Source: Nonomuraea coxensis DSM 45129 (GTDB taxonomy: Bacteria > Actinomycetota > Actinomycetes > Streptosporangiales > Streptosporangiaceae). Taken from it: 64,000 nt of DNA. The stretch covers positions 5,064,501-5,128,500 of the forward strand of contig NZ_CP068985.1 of NCBI RefSeq assembly GCF_019397265.1, given 5' to 3'. This document shows, piece by piece, positions 41,256 to 49,443 of this stretch. Position 1 is the first letter of the stretch. Each line of letters opens with the position of its first letter. The notes beneath the pieces were generated by a model. That model was not told the origin of the DNA. It searched no databases and worked only from the letters and a program-made list of their open reading frames with translations. Position numbers and translations under genes: made by a program.

Positions 41256-42416
41256 TCAGCGGCCGAGGCGGGTGCTGACGCCTGTGACGAGCCGGCCGAA
41301 CAGCCAGGTGGCCAGCCGGTCGGGCAGGGCGGCGGCGCCGCGCAGCGCGGCGTCGCCCTGGAACGCCGTACGCGGCCCGGCGGTAGCGACGCCCCTGGTG
41401 GCGGCCGCCGAGGCCAGGGCGGCCCGCCGCCTGCGGGCGCGCTCGTAGGCGGGCAGCGCCGCGGCGGCGTCGTGGCCGGTGGCTCCGGCGAGGGCGCGGG
41501 CGAGCGCCGCGACGTCCTCCAGCGCCTGGCCCGCGCCCTGGGCCAGGATGGGCGGCATGGCGTGCGCGGCGTCCCCGATGAGCACGCTCCGCCCGCGCCG
41601 CCAGGGGAGGGTGGCGCGGCGCCGCGTGTGCGGGAAGACGTCGAGGTCCTTCTCCGACAGCGCCGCCAGCAGGTCGGGGACGGGCGGGCCGTAGGTGGCG
41701 TACCGCTCGCGCAGGGCGGCCAGGGCGCGCTCGGGGCTGGTCCGGTCGCCGGGACGCCACCGCAGGTCGATGAGCCATTGGAGCATGCCGTCGCCCGCGG
41801 GGTGCAGGCCGACGAGGCCGTGGCGGCCGAGGAAGAGCTGTGAGCGGGAGCCGAGGTCGAAGGGGGCGGGGATGAGGCCCTGCCAGGTGGCCGCGCCGGT
41901 CGGGCGGGCGCCGGTCCCGGGTGCGGCGCCGAAGAGGGCGGCGCGTACCGGGCTGTTGACGCCGTCGGCGCCGACCAGCAGGTCGCCGGTGTGCTCCGTG
42001 CCGTCCTCGGTCTCGGCGCGTACGGTCCTGCCGTCGTCGTGGAGACGGGTGACGCGGGCGCCGTACCGTACGGTGCCCTCCGGCAGGCCCTCGGCGAGCC
42101 GGGCGATCAGGGTGCGGCGGGGGATGACCATCGTCGGCGCGCCGAGGTCGCGTTCCAGCCGGGCGGTGTCCACGGTCATCACCGGCCGGCCGCGGGCGCT
42201 GCGCACCTCCAGGGCGTCGAGCCGCCTGCCCAGGCCGTCCAGGGGGACGCCGAGGTCGCGCAGGACGGTGGTGCCGTTGCTCCACAGGACGATCGCGTAG
42301 CCGCCCACGCGCGGGGCCGGCGCGCGTTCGAGGACGGTGACCTCGTGTCCTGCCGTCCGTAACCCTCTGGCCGCCGCCAGCCCGGCGATGCCGGCCCCCA
42401 CGATGACGATGCGCAT
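41256..42416 (-). CDS. FAD-dependent monooxygenase (PHBH type)
   Basis: The 386-residue protein has the FAD dinucleotide motif GAGIAGLAAARGL at the N-terminus, the second motif GDLLVGADGVNSPVR, and the ribityl-binding SVLIGDAAHAMPPILAQGAG with ALEDVAALAR. These mark a class A flavoprotein hydroxylase. The C-terminus (DRLATWLFGRLVTGV) is short. It may hydroxylate an aromatic compound or inactivate a drug, as TetX-like enzymes do. A tandem CTAC/GTAG operator lies directly upstream, and an efflux MFS follows. Confidence 0.92.
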   Translation of the reverse strand: MRIVIVGAGIAGLAAARGLRTAGHEVTVLERAPAPRVGGYAIVLWSNGTTVLRDLGVPLDGLGRRLDALEVRSARGRPVMTVDTARLERDLGAPTMVIPRRTLIARLAEGLPEGTVRYGARVTRLHDDGRTVRAETEDGTEHTGDLLVGADGVNSPVRAALFGAAPGTGARPTGAATWQGLIPAPFDLGSRSQLFLGRHGLVGLHPAGDGMLQWLIDLRWRPGDRTSPERALAALRERYATYGPPVPDLLAALSEKDLDVFPHTRRRATLPWRRGRSVLIGDAAHAMPPILAQGAGQALEDVAALARALAGATGHDAAAALPAYERARRRRAALASAAATRGVATAGPRTAFQGDAALRGAAALPDRLATWLFGRLVTGVSTRLGR

Positions 42417-42427
42417 GACCCATCCCT

Positions 42428-42455
42428 CTACAGTAAGTAGTACTACCTTTAGTAG
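42428..42455. promoter_or_regulatory. Tandem CTAC-N5-GTAG operator before the monooxygenase gene
   Basis: Two units CTAC-N5-GTAG are joined by TA: CTAC agtaa GTAG TA CTAC cttta GTAG. The junction also makes the 10-bp palindrome GTAGTACTAC (42437-42446). It lies 12 bp upstream of the monooxygenase ATG in an AT-rich island, so a bound protein would block initiation. Confidence 0.65.
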
Positions 42456-42491
42456 AGCACAATGGGCCCGCGGTCCATGATCCGGCCGGGG

Positions 42492-43319
42492 TCAGCGGGC
42501 CGCCGGGACGGGGCGGCGGCGCAGGACGGCCGCCACCGTCACGGCGGTCAGTACCGTCACCAAGGGGATGACGGGAAGGACGGCGGGCGCGTGCGCGATG
42601 ACCAGCGCTCCCCCGGCGGCGCCGACCGGGACCGCGGTCAGGACCGTCAGGTCGCGCAGCCGCGCCCCCTCCGGGCGGCCGACCGTGATGAGCGCGGCGA
42701 CGACGCCGGTGAGCGTCCCCGTCAGGTACGTCGTCGACACCGCGCGGCCCGCGCCGAGCGCGCGCATCGCCGAGCTCTGCAGGCCCATCGCCCCGGCCGC
42801 CAGGGCGAGCAGCCCGTGCAGCGGGCCGGCGGCCGGCCTGGCGCCGGTGGCCGACCAGCCGGCGGCGAACACGGCGAGCACCACCAGCTCCGCCGCCAGC
42901 GCCGCGATCACCCCTAGCGGGCACCTCCACCCGGCCCCGCCCGCCGCCTCCCGCCCGGTGCGGAAGCGGCTCGCGAGCCGGGTGCCGGTGAGCACGCCCG
43001 CCACGTAACCGGCGATGGCCGTGACCGACGTGAGGAGCTGCGCGAAGGCGGCGGTGCCGATCGCGAACCCGGACACCACCAGGTTGCCGGTCATGACGCT
43101 GCTGAACACGCCGCCGAGCCGGGCGAAGCTGGCCACGTCCAGCGTCCCGGTGCCGACGGTGAGCGTGACGGCCAGCCCGGTCAGCCAGCCCCCGCCATCG
43201 GCCGGCGCGCCCTCGTGAGGGGCGGGTCCCCCGGCCCGCGGGTCGCGCTGACGGGCGGCGTCTCCTGCCGGGTGGTCGTCCCCGGGCGGCGGGGCCGGTC
43301 CCGCCGGGCTGCCGGGCAT
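42492..43319 (-). CDS. DUF1275 (YoaK-like) membrane protein
   Basis: The 275-residue protein has a hydrophilic Pro/Ala-rich N-terminus (~44 residues) and then six to seven membrane helices. The family pattern is GLAVTLTVGTGTLDVASFAR, GGVFSSVMTGNLVV, GAMGLQSSAMRALG and STTYLTGTLTGVVAALI. Its biochemical role is not known. It is upstream of the monooxygenase operator but transcribed in the same direction. Confidence 0.9.
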   Translation of the reverse strand: MPGSPAGPAPPPGDDHPAGDAARQRDPRAGGPAPHEGAPADGGGWLTGLAVTLTVGTGTLDVASFARLGGVFSSVMTGNLVVSGFAIGTAAFAQLLTSVTAIAGYVAGVLTGTRLASRFRTGREAAGGAGWRCPLGVIAALAAELVVLAVFAAGWSATGARPAAGPLHGLLALAAGAMGLQSSAMRALGAGRAVSTTYLTGTLTGVVAALITVGRPEGARLRDLTVLTAVPVGAAGGALVIAHAPAVLPVIPLVTVLTAVTVAAVLRRRPVPAAR

Positions 43320-43511
43320 CAGGCGGACGCGGGCGTGCGGGGGGCGGGCACCGGTCCCGCCACGGTGAGCTTCATCTTCGCCTCCGCCTTCGTCCCGCTT
43401 CCCGGGGACGTCTACCCCGTCCGGCGGGGCGGCCCGACCCGGAGGACGCGAACCTTGCCAGGTCTTTGCGCGGCCGGGAACCCGGCGGGCGGGGGCAGGG
43501 GGCGGGGCGGG

Positions 43512-43958
43512 TCAGCGGGGAGGGGGGCTCACGTAGTGGTGCAGGAGGGCGGGCTCGCCGGCCGCGTTCAGCCAGGTGGCGCGGCTGCTGCCGGTCCGGC
43601 GCCAGCCGGAGCGCTCGTAGCGGGCGATGGCCGCCTCCCCCTCGGAGGACACCTCCAGGGTGACCGGCCGCCCGCCCGCGGCGGCGCGGGCGGCGTCGAG
43701 GAGCAGCCCGGCGAGCCCCCGCCCCCGCGCGGCCGGGACGACGAACAGCCGGGTGACCGCCAGGTCCGCGGTCAGGCCCACGTGCCCGAGCACCGCCCCG
43801 TCCTCGGCGGCCACCCACGCCCGCTCCAGGCCGCGTGGCGTCAGCCACCCGCCGGGGTCGTCCGGCCAGTCCACGGGGTAGCGGTCGACGGGCTGCACCT
43901 CGGCGAGTGCCCTGACGCACGCCTCCAGGTCTCCGGGGGTTCTCGGGCGGATCAGCAC
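43512..43958 (-). CDS. GNAT-family acetyltransferase
   Basis: The protein has 148 residues from a GTG. VTRLFVVPAARGRGLAGLLL is the acetyl-CoA loop, and TLEVSSEGEAAIARYERSGW is the C-terminal motif B. The start IRPRTPGDLEACVRALAEVQ is typical of small RimI-like acetyltransferases. Target unknown. It lies 28 bp upstream of the TetR gene stop on the same strand. Confidence 0.9.
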   Translation of the reverse strand: MLIRPRTPGDLEACVRALAEVQPVDRYPVDWPDDPGGWLTPRGLERAWVAAEDGAVLGHVGLTADLAVTRLFVVPAARGRGLAGLLLDAARAAAGGRPVTLEVSSEGEAAIARYERSGWRRTGSSRATWLNAAGEPALLHHYVSPPPR

Positions 43959-43986
43959 GCGACCAGCGTAGACCGGCGGGCCGGGG

Positions 43987-44571
43987 TCACCGGAACGGGC
44001 TCGCGACCTGGCCGAGCGCCCGGTCGATGAGCTCGCGGAAGTCGCGGTCGTCGTTGCCCGCGCACCACCACTGGGTGGCGACGCGCAGGGCGGCCAGGAA
44101 CGCGGCGGTGATCACCTCGGGTCGTACGCCGTCGGGCAGGGCGCGGCCCGTCACCGCCTCGCTGAGCTCGTTCTCCAAACGGACCCGGACGGTGAGCTGC
44201 CGGGCCAGCAGGGAGGGGTGGCGCATGGCGAGGCGGGTGCGGATGAGCAGGTCGCGGTCGCCGCCGCCGACGTCCTCGTAGAGGGTCTCCAGCGCGCTGC
44301 GCAGCGCCTGCCAGGCGGTCAGCTCGGGCGGCTGGTCGCGTACGCGGCGCACGAGCGTGCCGAGGCGCTGCTCGTCGCCGTACAGGAGGGCGTCCTCCTT
44401 GCCGGCGAAGTAGTTGCTGAACGTGCGGCGGGAGATGTTGGCGGCGTCGGCGATGGCCTCGACGGTGACGTGGTCGAGGCCGTGTTCGAGGGTGAGCCGG
44501 AGCGCGGCCTCGTGAACCGCCTGGCGGGTCTCGGCCTTCTTGCGCTCGCGCAGCCCTGGCGTGCTGCTCAT
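43987..44571 (-). CDS. TetR-family regulator of the adjacent MFS gene
   Basis: The 194-residue protein has the N-terminal HTH KKAETRQAVHEAALRLTLEH, then DHVTVEAIADAANISRRTFS and NYFAGKEDAL. The ligand-binding domain is shorter than average. It is divergent from the 14-helix MFS transporter at 44701 with 129 bp between, the standard layout for a repressor and its efflux target. ATG 44571 is the only plausible start. Confidence 0.92.
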   Translation of the reverse strand: MSSTPGLRERKKAETRQAVHEAALRLTLEHGLDHVTVEAIADAANISRRTFSNYFAGKEDALLYGDEQRLGTLVRRVRDQPPELTAWQALRSALETLYEDVGGGDRDLLIRTRLAMRHPSLLARQLTVRVRLENELSEAVTGRALPDGVRPEVITAAFLAALRVATQWWCAGNDDRDFRELIDRALGQVASPFR

Positions 44572-44645
44572 GATGGGAACAAGTCTACCCGGTGGAAATA
44601 TATGCCCAGTGCGCAAAGTTTCCCGATGTGCATGTAAGGTATCCG

Positions 44646-44664
44646 GGTCCCGCCATCCGGGACC
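44646..44664. promoter_or_regulatory. Inverted repeat in the TetR/MFS intergenic region
   Basis: GGTCCCG-N5-CGGGACC is a 7-bp dyad 36 bp before the MFS start, overlapped by two ATCCGGG direct copies. It is the best dyad in the divergent spacer and a candidate site for the adjacent TetR protein. Confidence 0.4.
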
Positions 44665-44700
44665 TTCCCCCGACGTTCTTTCCCCTTCAGGAGGTTGCGC

Positions 44701-46284
44701 GTGAGCGCACAGCCGGCAGCGCCGTCCGCGGCGGAGCCGATGACCCAAAGGCAGATCCTCGAAGCATTGAGTGGCCTGCTTCTCGTGCTGTTCGTCGCGA
44801 TGATCAGCGGCACCGTCGTCTCGGTGGCGCTCCCGCAGATCATCGGCGCGCTGAACGGCAGCCAGTCGCAGTACACCTGGGTCGTCACCGCGTCCCTGCT
44901 GGCCTCGACCGCCTCGACCCCGATCTGGGGCAAGCTCGCGGACCTGTTCAACAAGAAGCTGCTGCTCCAGATCGCCATCGTGATCTTCATGGTGTCCTCG
45001 CTGGCCTGCGGTTTCGCCCAGAACACCGGGCAGCTCATCGCCTTCCGCGCGCTCCAGGGCCTCGGCATGGGCGCGCTGCAGATCCTCGCCCAGGTCGTCA
45101 TCGCCGCCATGATCAGCCCGAAGGAGCGCGGCCGCTACAACGGCTACCTCGGCGCGGTCATGGCCGTGGCCACCGTCGGCGGCCCGCTGCTCGGCGGCTT
45201 CATCGCCGACACCTCGTGGCTCGGCTGGCGCTGGTGCTTCTTCATCGCGGTGCCGTTCACCGTGGCCGCGTTCGCGCTGCTGGCCAAGACCCTGCACCTG
45301 CCCACCGTGCGCCGCACGGACGTGAGCATCGACTACTGGGGCGCCGCCCTCATCGCGGCGGGCGTCAGCGTCCTGCTCATCTGGGTGACCTTCGTGGGCA
45401 ACTCCTTCGACTGGCTGTCCTGGCAGACCGCCGCCATGGTCGGCGGCGGCGTGGTGCTGCTCGCCCTGGCCGCATTGGTGGAGTCCCGGGTGCGCGAGCC
45501 GGTCGTGCCGCTGCACGTCGTCCGCCGCCGCGACCCGGCCCTCGCCATCCTGGCGAGCCTCGCGGTCGGCATGGCGATGTTCGGCGGCGCGGTGTTCCTC
45601 GGCCAGTACTTCCAGATCGGCCGCGGCTACGGACCCACCGCCGCGGGCCTGCTGACCATCCCGATGATGGTCGGCGTGCTGTTCTCCTCGACGATCAGCG
45701 GCCGGATGGTGTCCAGGAGCGGGCAGACGAAGCCGTACATCCTGGTCGGGCTGGTCGTGCTGCTGGCCGGCTTCGCCGGGTTGTCGACCATCGACCACCA
45801 GACGTCGCTGGTGCTGGTGTCGCTGTACATGCTGGCCGTCGGCGTCGGCGTCGGCATGTCGATGCAGAACCTGGTGCTGGTCATCCAGAACACCGTCCCG
45901 CTGCGCGAGATCGGCGCGGCCAGCGGCGCGATCACCTTCTTCCGCTCGCTCGGCGGCACGGTCGGCGTGTCGGTGCTCGGCGCGATCCTGGCCAACCGGG
46001 TGGCGACCAGCATCAGCGAGGGCCTCGCCAAGGCGGGCATCCCGGTCACGGGGAGCCAGGCGGGCCGCAGCCTCAACATCGCCGCGCTGCCGGAGCCGAT
46101 CAAGGGGATCGTCCGGGCCGCCTACGGCGACGCCACCGGGCACATCTTCCTCGTCTCGGCGGGCATCGGCGTGGTCGGCCTGATCGCCGCGGCGTTCCTG
46201 CGGCCCGCCACGCTGCGCGACAGCCTGGACCTGCCCGAGCCGGCCGGCGAGGCCGCCGAGCAGGAGGTCGCCGGCAAGGCCTGA
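44701..46284 (+). CDS. MDR-family MFS transporter, 14 helices
   Basis: The protein has 527 residues. The GTG at 44701 has AGGAGG 7 bp upstream. The EmrB/QacA-type blocks are LLLVLFVAMISGTVVSVALP (motif D1), GKLADLFNKKLLLQI (motif A), and GGPLLGGFIAD (motif C). It exports drugs or a metabolite. It is controlled by the divergent TetR gene and ended by a strong terminator at 46296. Confidence 0.94.
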   Translation: MSAQPAAPSAAEPMTQRQILEALSGLLLVLFVAMISGTVVSVALPQIIGALNGSQSQYTWVVTASLLASTASTPIWGKLADLFNKKLLLQIAIVIFMVSSLACGFAQNTGQLIAFRALQGLGMGALQILAQVVIAAMISPKERGRYNGYLGAVMAVATVGGPLLGGFIADTSWLGWRWCFFIAVPFTVAAFALLAKTLHLPTVRRTDVSIDYWGAALIAAGVSVLLIWVTFVGNSFDWLSWQTAAMVGGGVVLLALAALVESRVREPVVPLHVVRRRDPALAILASLAVGMAMFGGAVFLGQYFQIGRGYGPTAAGLLTIPMMVGVLFSSTISGRMVSRSGQTKPYILVGLVVLLAGFAGLSTIDHQTSLVLVSLYMLAVGVGVGMSMQNLVLVIQNTVPLREIGAASGAITFFRSLGGTVGVSVLGAILANRVATSISEGLAKAGIPVTGSQAGRSLNIAALPEPIKGIVRAAYGDATGHIFLVSAGIGVVGLIAAAFLRPATLRDSLDLPEPAGEAAEQEVAGKA

Positions 46285-46295
46285 CCCTCGATCGA

Positions 46296-46332
46296 GGCCG
46301 CGTCCCCGGAGTGGGCGCGGCCTTCTTTCTTG
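46296..46332 (+). terminator. Rho-independent terminator after the MFS gene
   Basis: GGCCGCG pairs with CGCGGCC and CCC with GGG around a short loop, followed directly by TTCTTTCTTG. The T-rich tail on the plus strand makes it a canonical intrinsic terminator, rare in this GC-rich window. Confidence 0.85.
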
Positions 46333-46345
46333 TTCGGAAACTCTC

Positions 46346-46356
46346 CGAAACTTTCA
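46346..46356. promoter_or_regulatory. CGAAACTTTCA element, distal copy
   Basis: It contains the perfect palindrome GAAA-C-TTTC and matches the two promoter-proximal copies at 9 of 11 positions for the copy at 46467. It is about 170 bp upstream of the xylanase start. Confidence 0.45.
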
Positions 46357-46444
46357 GGGAACGATGGAGACACAGAAGGAGGCGTTATCTGGGGCTCTAT
46401 ATACACCGGGCACTCCGGCGGTTTCGTCGTCATGAAGTAAGGCA

Positions 46445-46473
46445 TTGACAAGCTTCTTGACCGGTCCGATACT
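46445..46473 (+). promoter_or_regulatory. Sigma-70-type promoter of the GH11 xylanase gene
   Basis: TTGACA, exactly 17 bp, then GATACT: a full -35 and a four-of-six -10. Transcription would begin near 46480, leaving a ~44-nt leader with GGAGGAG before the ATG at 46524. The -10 is inside an 11-bp CGATACTTTCG element. Confidence 0.65.
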
Positions 46474-46477
46474 TTCG
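46467..46477. promoter_or_regulatory. CGATACTTTCG operator over the -10
   Basis: This near-palindrome overlaps the -10 box of the xylanase promoter. CGAA-N-TTCG-like sites are known to me as repressor targets upstream of actinomycete xylan-use genes. A bound protein here would exclude RNA polymerase. Confidence 0.55.
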
Positions 46478-46486
46478 CCACATCGC

Positions 46487-46497
46487 CGATATTTTCG
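46487..46497. promoter_or_regulatory. CGATATTTTCG operator downstream of the -10
   Basis: This is the third copy of the element, exactly 20 bp (two helical turns) after the -10 copy, so two dimers could bind on the same face of the DNA. Confidence 0.55.
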
Positions 46498-46523
46498 ATG
46501 GCGACATCGGTGGAGGAGATCCG

Positions 46524-47528
46524 ATGAACGACGTACCGACCCGTCACAGAGCCCGCCGCGGTGGCCGCCTCCGGCTGCTCCTCGGCGGCGCCTCAGCCCT
46601 CGCGCTGATCCTGTCCGCGCTGGTCCTCCCCGGCACCGCCGGCGCCGACACGACCGTCACCTCGAACCAGACGGGCACCAACAACGGCTACTTCTACTCG
46701 TTCTGGACGGACAGTCAGGGCACCGTCTCCATGAACCTCGGCTCCGGCGGCAACTACAGCACGTCCTGGAGCAACACCGGCAACTTCGTCGCCGGCAAGG
46801 GCTGGAGCACCGGCGGCCGCAGGACCGTGACCTACTCCGGCAGCTTCAACCCGTCCGGCAACGCCTACCTGACCCTGTACGGGTGGACGCGAAACCCGCT
46901 CATCGAGTACTACATCGTCGACAACTGGGGCACCTACCGGCCCACCGGGACGTACAAGGGCACCGTGACCAGCGACGGCGGCACGTACGACATCTACCAG
47001 ACCACCCGCTACAACGCCCCCTCCATCGAGGGCACCCGGACCTTCAACCAGTACTGGAGCGTCCGGCAGTCGAAGCGGACCGGCGGGACCATCACCGCGG
47101 GCAACCACTTCGACGCCTGGGCCCGCAACGGCATGAGCCTCGGCAGCCACGACTACCAGATCCTCGCGACCGAGGGCTACCAGAGCAGCGGCAACTCCAA
47201 CATCACGCTCGGCAGCACCTCCGGAGGCGGGGGCGGCGGCGGTGGCGGTGGCGGCGGGGGCGGCGGCTGCTCCGCCACGCTCTCCGCCGGTCAGCAGTGG
47301 AGCGACCGCTACAACCTCAACGTCTCCGTCAGCGGATCCAGCAACTGGACCGTGACGATGAACGTCCCCTCCCCCGCGAAGATCATCGCCACCTGGAACA
47401 TCAGCGCCAGCTACCCCAACGCCCAGACCCTGACCGCCCGGCCCAACGGCAGCGGCAACAACTGGGGCGTGACGATCCAGCACAACGGCAACTACACCTG
47501 GCCGACGGTCTCCTGCAGCGCGGGCTGA
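46524..47528 (+). CDS. Secreted GH11 endo-beta-1,4-xylanase with C-terminal CBM
   Basis: The 334-residue protein has a signal peptide (residues ~1-41, twin basic start then ASALALILSALVLPGTAGA). Residues ~45-230 are the GH11 jelly roll, with catalytic Glu128 in NPLIEYYIVDNWG and Glu217 in ILATEGYQSSG, plus the PSIEGTRTFNQYWSVRQ thumb. A linker of 15 consecutive glycines leads to a CBM2-like module (CSATLSAGQQWSDRYNLNVS to YTWPTVSC) with paired terminal cysteines. It degrades xylan outside the cell. The promoter and operators are listed separately, and a hairpin terminator follows. Confidence 0.96.
   Translation: MNDVPTRHRARRGGRLRLLLGGASALALILSALVLPGTAGADTTVTSNQTGTNNGYFYSFWTDSQGTVSMNLGSGGNYSTSWSNTGNFVAGKGWSTGGRRTVTYSGSFNPSGNAYLTLYGWTRNPLIEYYIVDNWGTYRPTGTYKGTVTSDGGTYDIYQTTRYNAPSIEGTRTFNQYWSVRQSKRTGGTITAGNHFDAWARNGMSLGSHDYQILATEGYQSSGNSNITLGSTSGGGGGGGGGGGGGGGCSATLSAGQQWSDRYNLNVSVSGSSNWTVTMNVPSPAKIIATWNISASYPNAQTLTARPNGSGNNWGVTIQHNGNYTWPTVSCSAG
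47223..47267 (+). repeat. 45-bp polyglycine-coding tract in the xylanase gene
   Basis: Fifteen GGN codons in a row join the catalytic and binding modules; the tract is prone to slippage and length change. Confidence 0.9.
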
Positions 47529-47549
47529 CCACCTTTCCCCCTCCCATGG

Positions 47550-47574
47550 CGCGGCGGCCGATCCGGCCGCCGCG
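47550..47574 (+). terminator. Hairpin after the xylanase gene
   Basis: CGCGGCGGCCG and its exact complement surround a 3-nt loop, 22 bp past the xylanase stop. It has 11 base pairs with a weak pyrimidine tail. Confidence 0.65.
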
Positions 47575-47702
47575 TCCCGCTTTCCCGGCGGCGGCCGGCC
47601 GCCTGCGACGGTCTGACCGCCACCGGCACCACCCGCCCGGCGCGTCGCGGAGGTGACATTCGTCAGGGGACGGCCGTCGGCGGGCTGGATAGGCTGCTTG
47701 GC

Positions 47703-48791
47703 GTGAAGGGCCGGCTGTGGAACTGTCTCTACCTCGTCGTCCTGGTGTGGCCGTTGCCGACGTTCCTGTCCTCCTCCCCCTCGCCCGGCCGGGTGGCGCT
47801 GGTGGCGGCGGGGCTGGCCGCCTTCGTCGGGCTCTACCTGCGGGTCATGTGGTGCGTGGAACGCTCGCGCCGCACGGGTGGCCTGCTCGCGCTGGCCCTG
47901 CTGTACGTGGTCGCCGCCGCGATGACGCCGCTGCTGGGCGAGCTGTGGTTGCTGGCGATGTGGTTCTTCCTCATCGCGGCGGTGGCCGTGTCGTTGCCGG
48001 AGCGGGCCCTGCCGGTGGCGGCCGGGGCGACGATCCTGGCCGTCACGCTGGCGTTCCCGCTGCTGATCGGCCTGTCCCTGGCAGAACGCTGGTGGTTCCC
48101 GCTGCAAGGCGTGATCTTCACCGCCGCGATGCGCGCCTTCCTCAGGCTGGAGTCGGCGAACCGGGCGCTCAGCCGGGCGAGCGCCGAGGTGGAGCGGCTG
48201 GCCGTGGACAACGAGCGGCTGCGCTTCGCCCGCGACATGCACGACATCCTCGGCCACAGCCTGGCCGTCATGACGGTGAAGAGCCAGCTCGCGGCGCGGC
48301 TGGTCACCGCCGACCCGGAGCGGGCGCGGGCGGAGGCCGAGGAGGTGGAGGAGCTGTCCCGGCAGGCGCTGTCGGACGTGCGGGAGGCGATCACCGGCTA
48401 CCGGGAGCTGTCGCTCGCCGACGAGCTGGACGGGGCGCGGCGGGCGCTCGCCACCGCCGGGGTGCGGCTCGACGTGGCCGCCGGGCCGCTGCCCGCCGAC
48501 GTGGAGCCGGTGCTGGCCTGGGTGGTGCGGGAGGGGACGACGAACGTGGTCAGGCACAGCGGCGCCCGCCACTGCCGCATCCGGCTGGGGGTGCGGGACG
48601 CGGAGGCGTACGCGGAGGTGAGCGACGACGGCCGCGGATGCCGTACGGACGCCGCGGGCGCGACCGGCAACGGGCTGCGGGGGCTGGCCGAGCGGATCGA
48701 GGTGGCGGGCGGCGTCCTGGACGGCGGCCCCGCCGAGGGCGGCGGCTTCCGGTTGAGCGCCCGCCTGCCGCTGGCGGGCGTGACCGCGTGA
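47703..48791 (+). CDS. DesK-type sensor histidine kinase
   Basis: The 362-residue protein has five to six N-terminal membrane helices without a large external domain, so it probably senses a membrane property. The dimerisation/phospho-acceptor helix is RFARDMHDILGHSLAVM with His180. The ATPase shows VVREGTTNVVRHSGA (N box), DDGRGC, and GNGLRGLAERIE (G box). It belongs to the HisKA_3 (NarL-partner) class. The response regulator gene overlaps its stop (GTGA). The likely output is the membrane-protein gene that follows. Confidence 0.94.
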   Translation: MKGRLWNCLYLVVLVWPLPTFLSSSPSPGRVALVAAGLAAFVGLYLRVMWCVERSRRTGGLLALALLYVVAAAMTPLLGELWLLAMWFFLIAAVAVSLPERALPVAAGATILAVTLAFPLLIGLSLAERWWFPLQGVIFTAAMRAFLRLESANRALSRASAEVERLAVDNERLRFARDMHDILGHSLAVMTVKSQLAARLVTADPERARAEAEEVEELSRQALSDVREAITGYRELSLADELDGARRALATAGVRLDVAAGPLPADVEPVLAWVVREGTTNVVRHSGARHCRIRLGVRDAEAYAEVSDDGRGCRTDAAGATGNGLRGLAERIEVAGGVLDGGPAEGGGFRLSARLPLAGVTA

Positions 48792-49381
48792 TCCGGGTGC
48801 TCCTGGCCGACGACCAGCATCTCGTACGTGAGGCGCTGGCGGCGCTGCTCGGCCTGGAACCGGACCTGGAGGTGGTGGGCCAGGTGAGCCGCGGCGACGA
48901 GGTGTCCCCGGCCGTCACCGCGCTCCGCCCCGACGTGGTGCTGCTCGACATCGAGATGCCCGGCCGGGACGGCCTCACCGTCGCCGGGGACCTGGCGGGC
49001 GTGCGGGTGATCATCCTGACCACGTTCGGCCGGCCGGGCTACCTGCGGCGGGCGATGGACGCGGGAGTCGCCGGCTACGTGGTCAAGGACGCGCGGGCCG
49101 GGGAACTGGCCGACGCGGTGCGGCGGGTGCACGCGGGCGGCCGGGTGTTCGACCGCAAGCTGGCCGCGGCGAGCGTCTCCGCGGGCGCGAACCCGCTGAC
49201 CGGCCGCGAGCGGGACGTCCTGAGGGCCGCTACGGAGGGCGGCACCGTGGCCGACATCGCCCGCCGTCTCCACCTGTCGGACGGCACGGTGCGCAACTAC
49301 CTGTCGTCGGCCATCGGCAAGCTCGGCGTCCGCAACCGCGCGGAGGCCGCCCGCGCCGCCGAGGCCAAGGGCTGGCTGTGA
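48788..49381 (+). CDS. NarL/DesR-type response regulator
   Basis: The 197-residue protein has a receiver domain with LLADDQHLVREAL, phospho-acceptor Asp54 in VVLLDIEMPGRDG, and VVKDA. The C-terminal LuxR-type HTH is LTGRERDVLRAATEGGTVAD then IARRLHLSDGTVRNYLSS. Its GTG overlaps the kinase stop. It probably activates the gene starting 62 bp downstream. Confidence 0.95.
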   Translation: MIRVLLADDQHLVREALAALLGLEPDLEVVGQVSRGDEVSPAVTALRPDVVLLDIEMPGRDGLTVAGDLAGVRVIILTTFGRPGYLRRAMDAGVAGYVVKDARAGELADAVRRVHAGGRVFDRKLAAASVSAGANPLTGRERDVLRAATEGGTVADIARRLHLSDGTVRNYLSSAIGKLGVRNRAEAARAAEAKGWL

Positions 49382-49443
49382 CGCCCGCGCGCTGCTGACG
49401 AACGTCACTACCGGCCGCGCCCGGCCCTGGCGACGCTGAAGGC

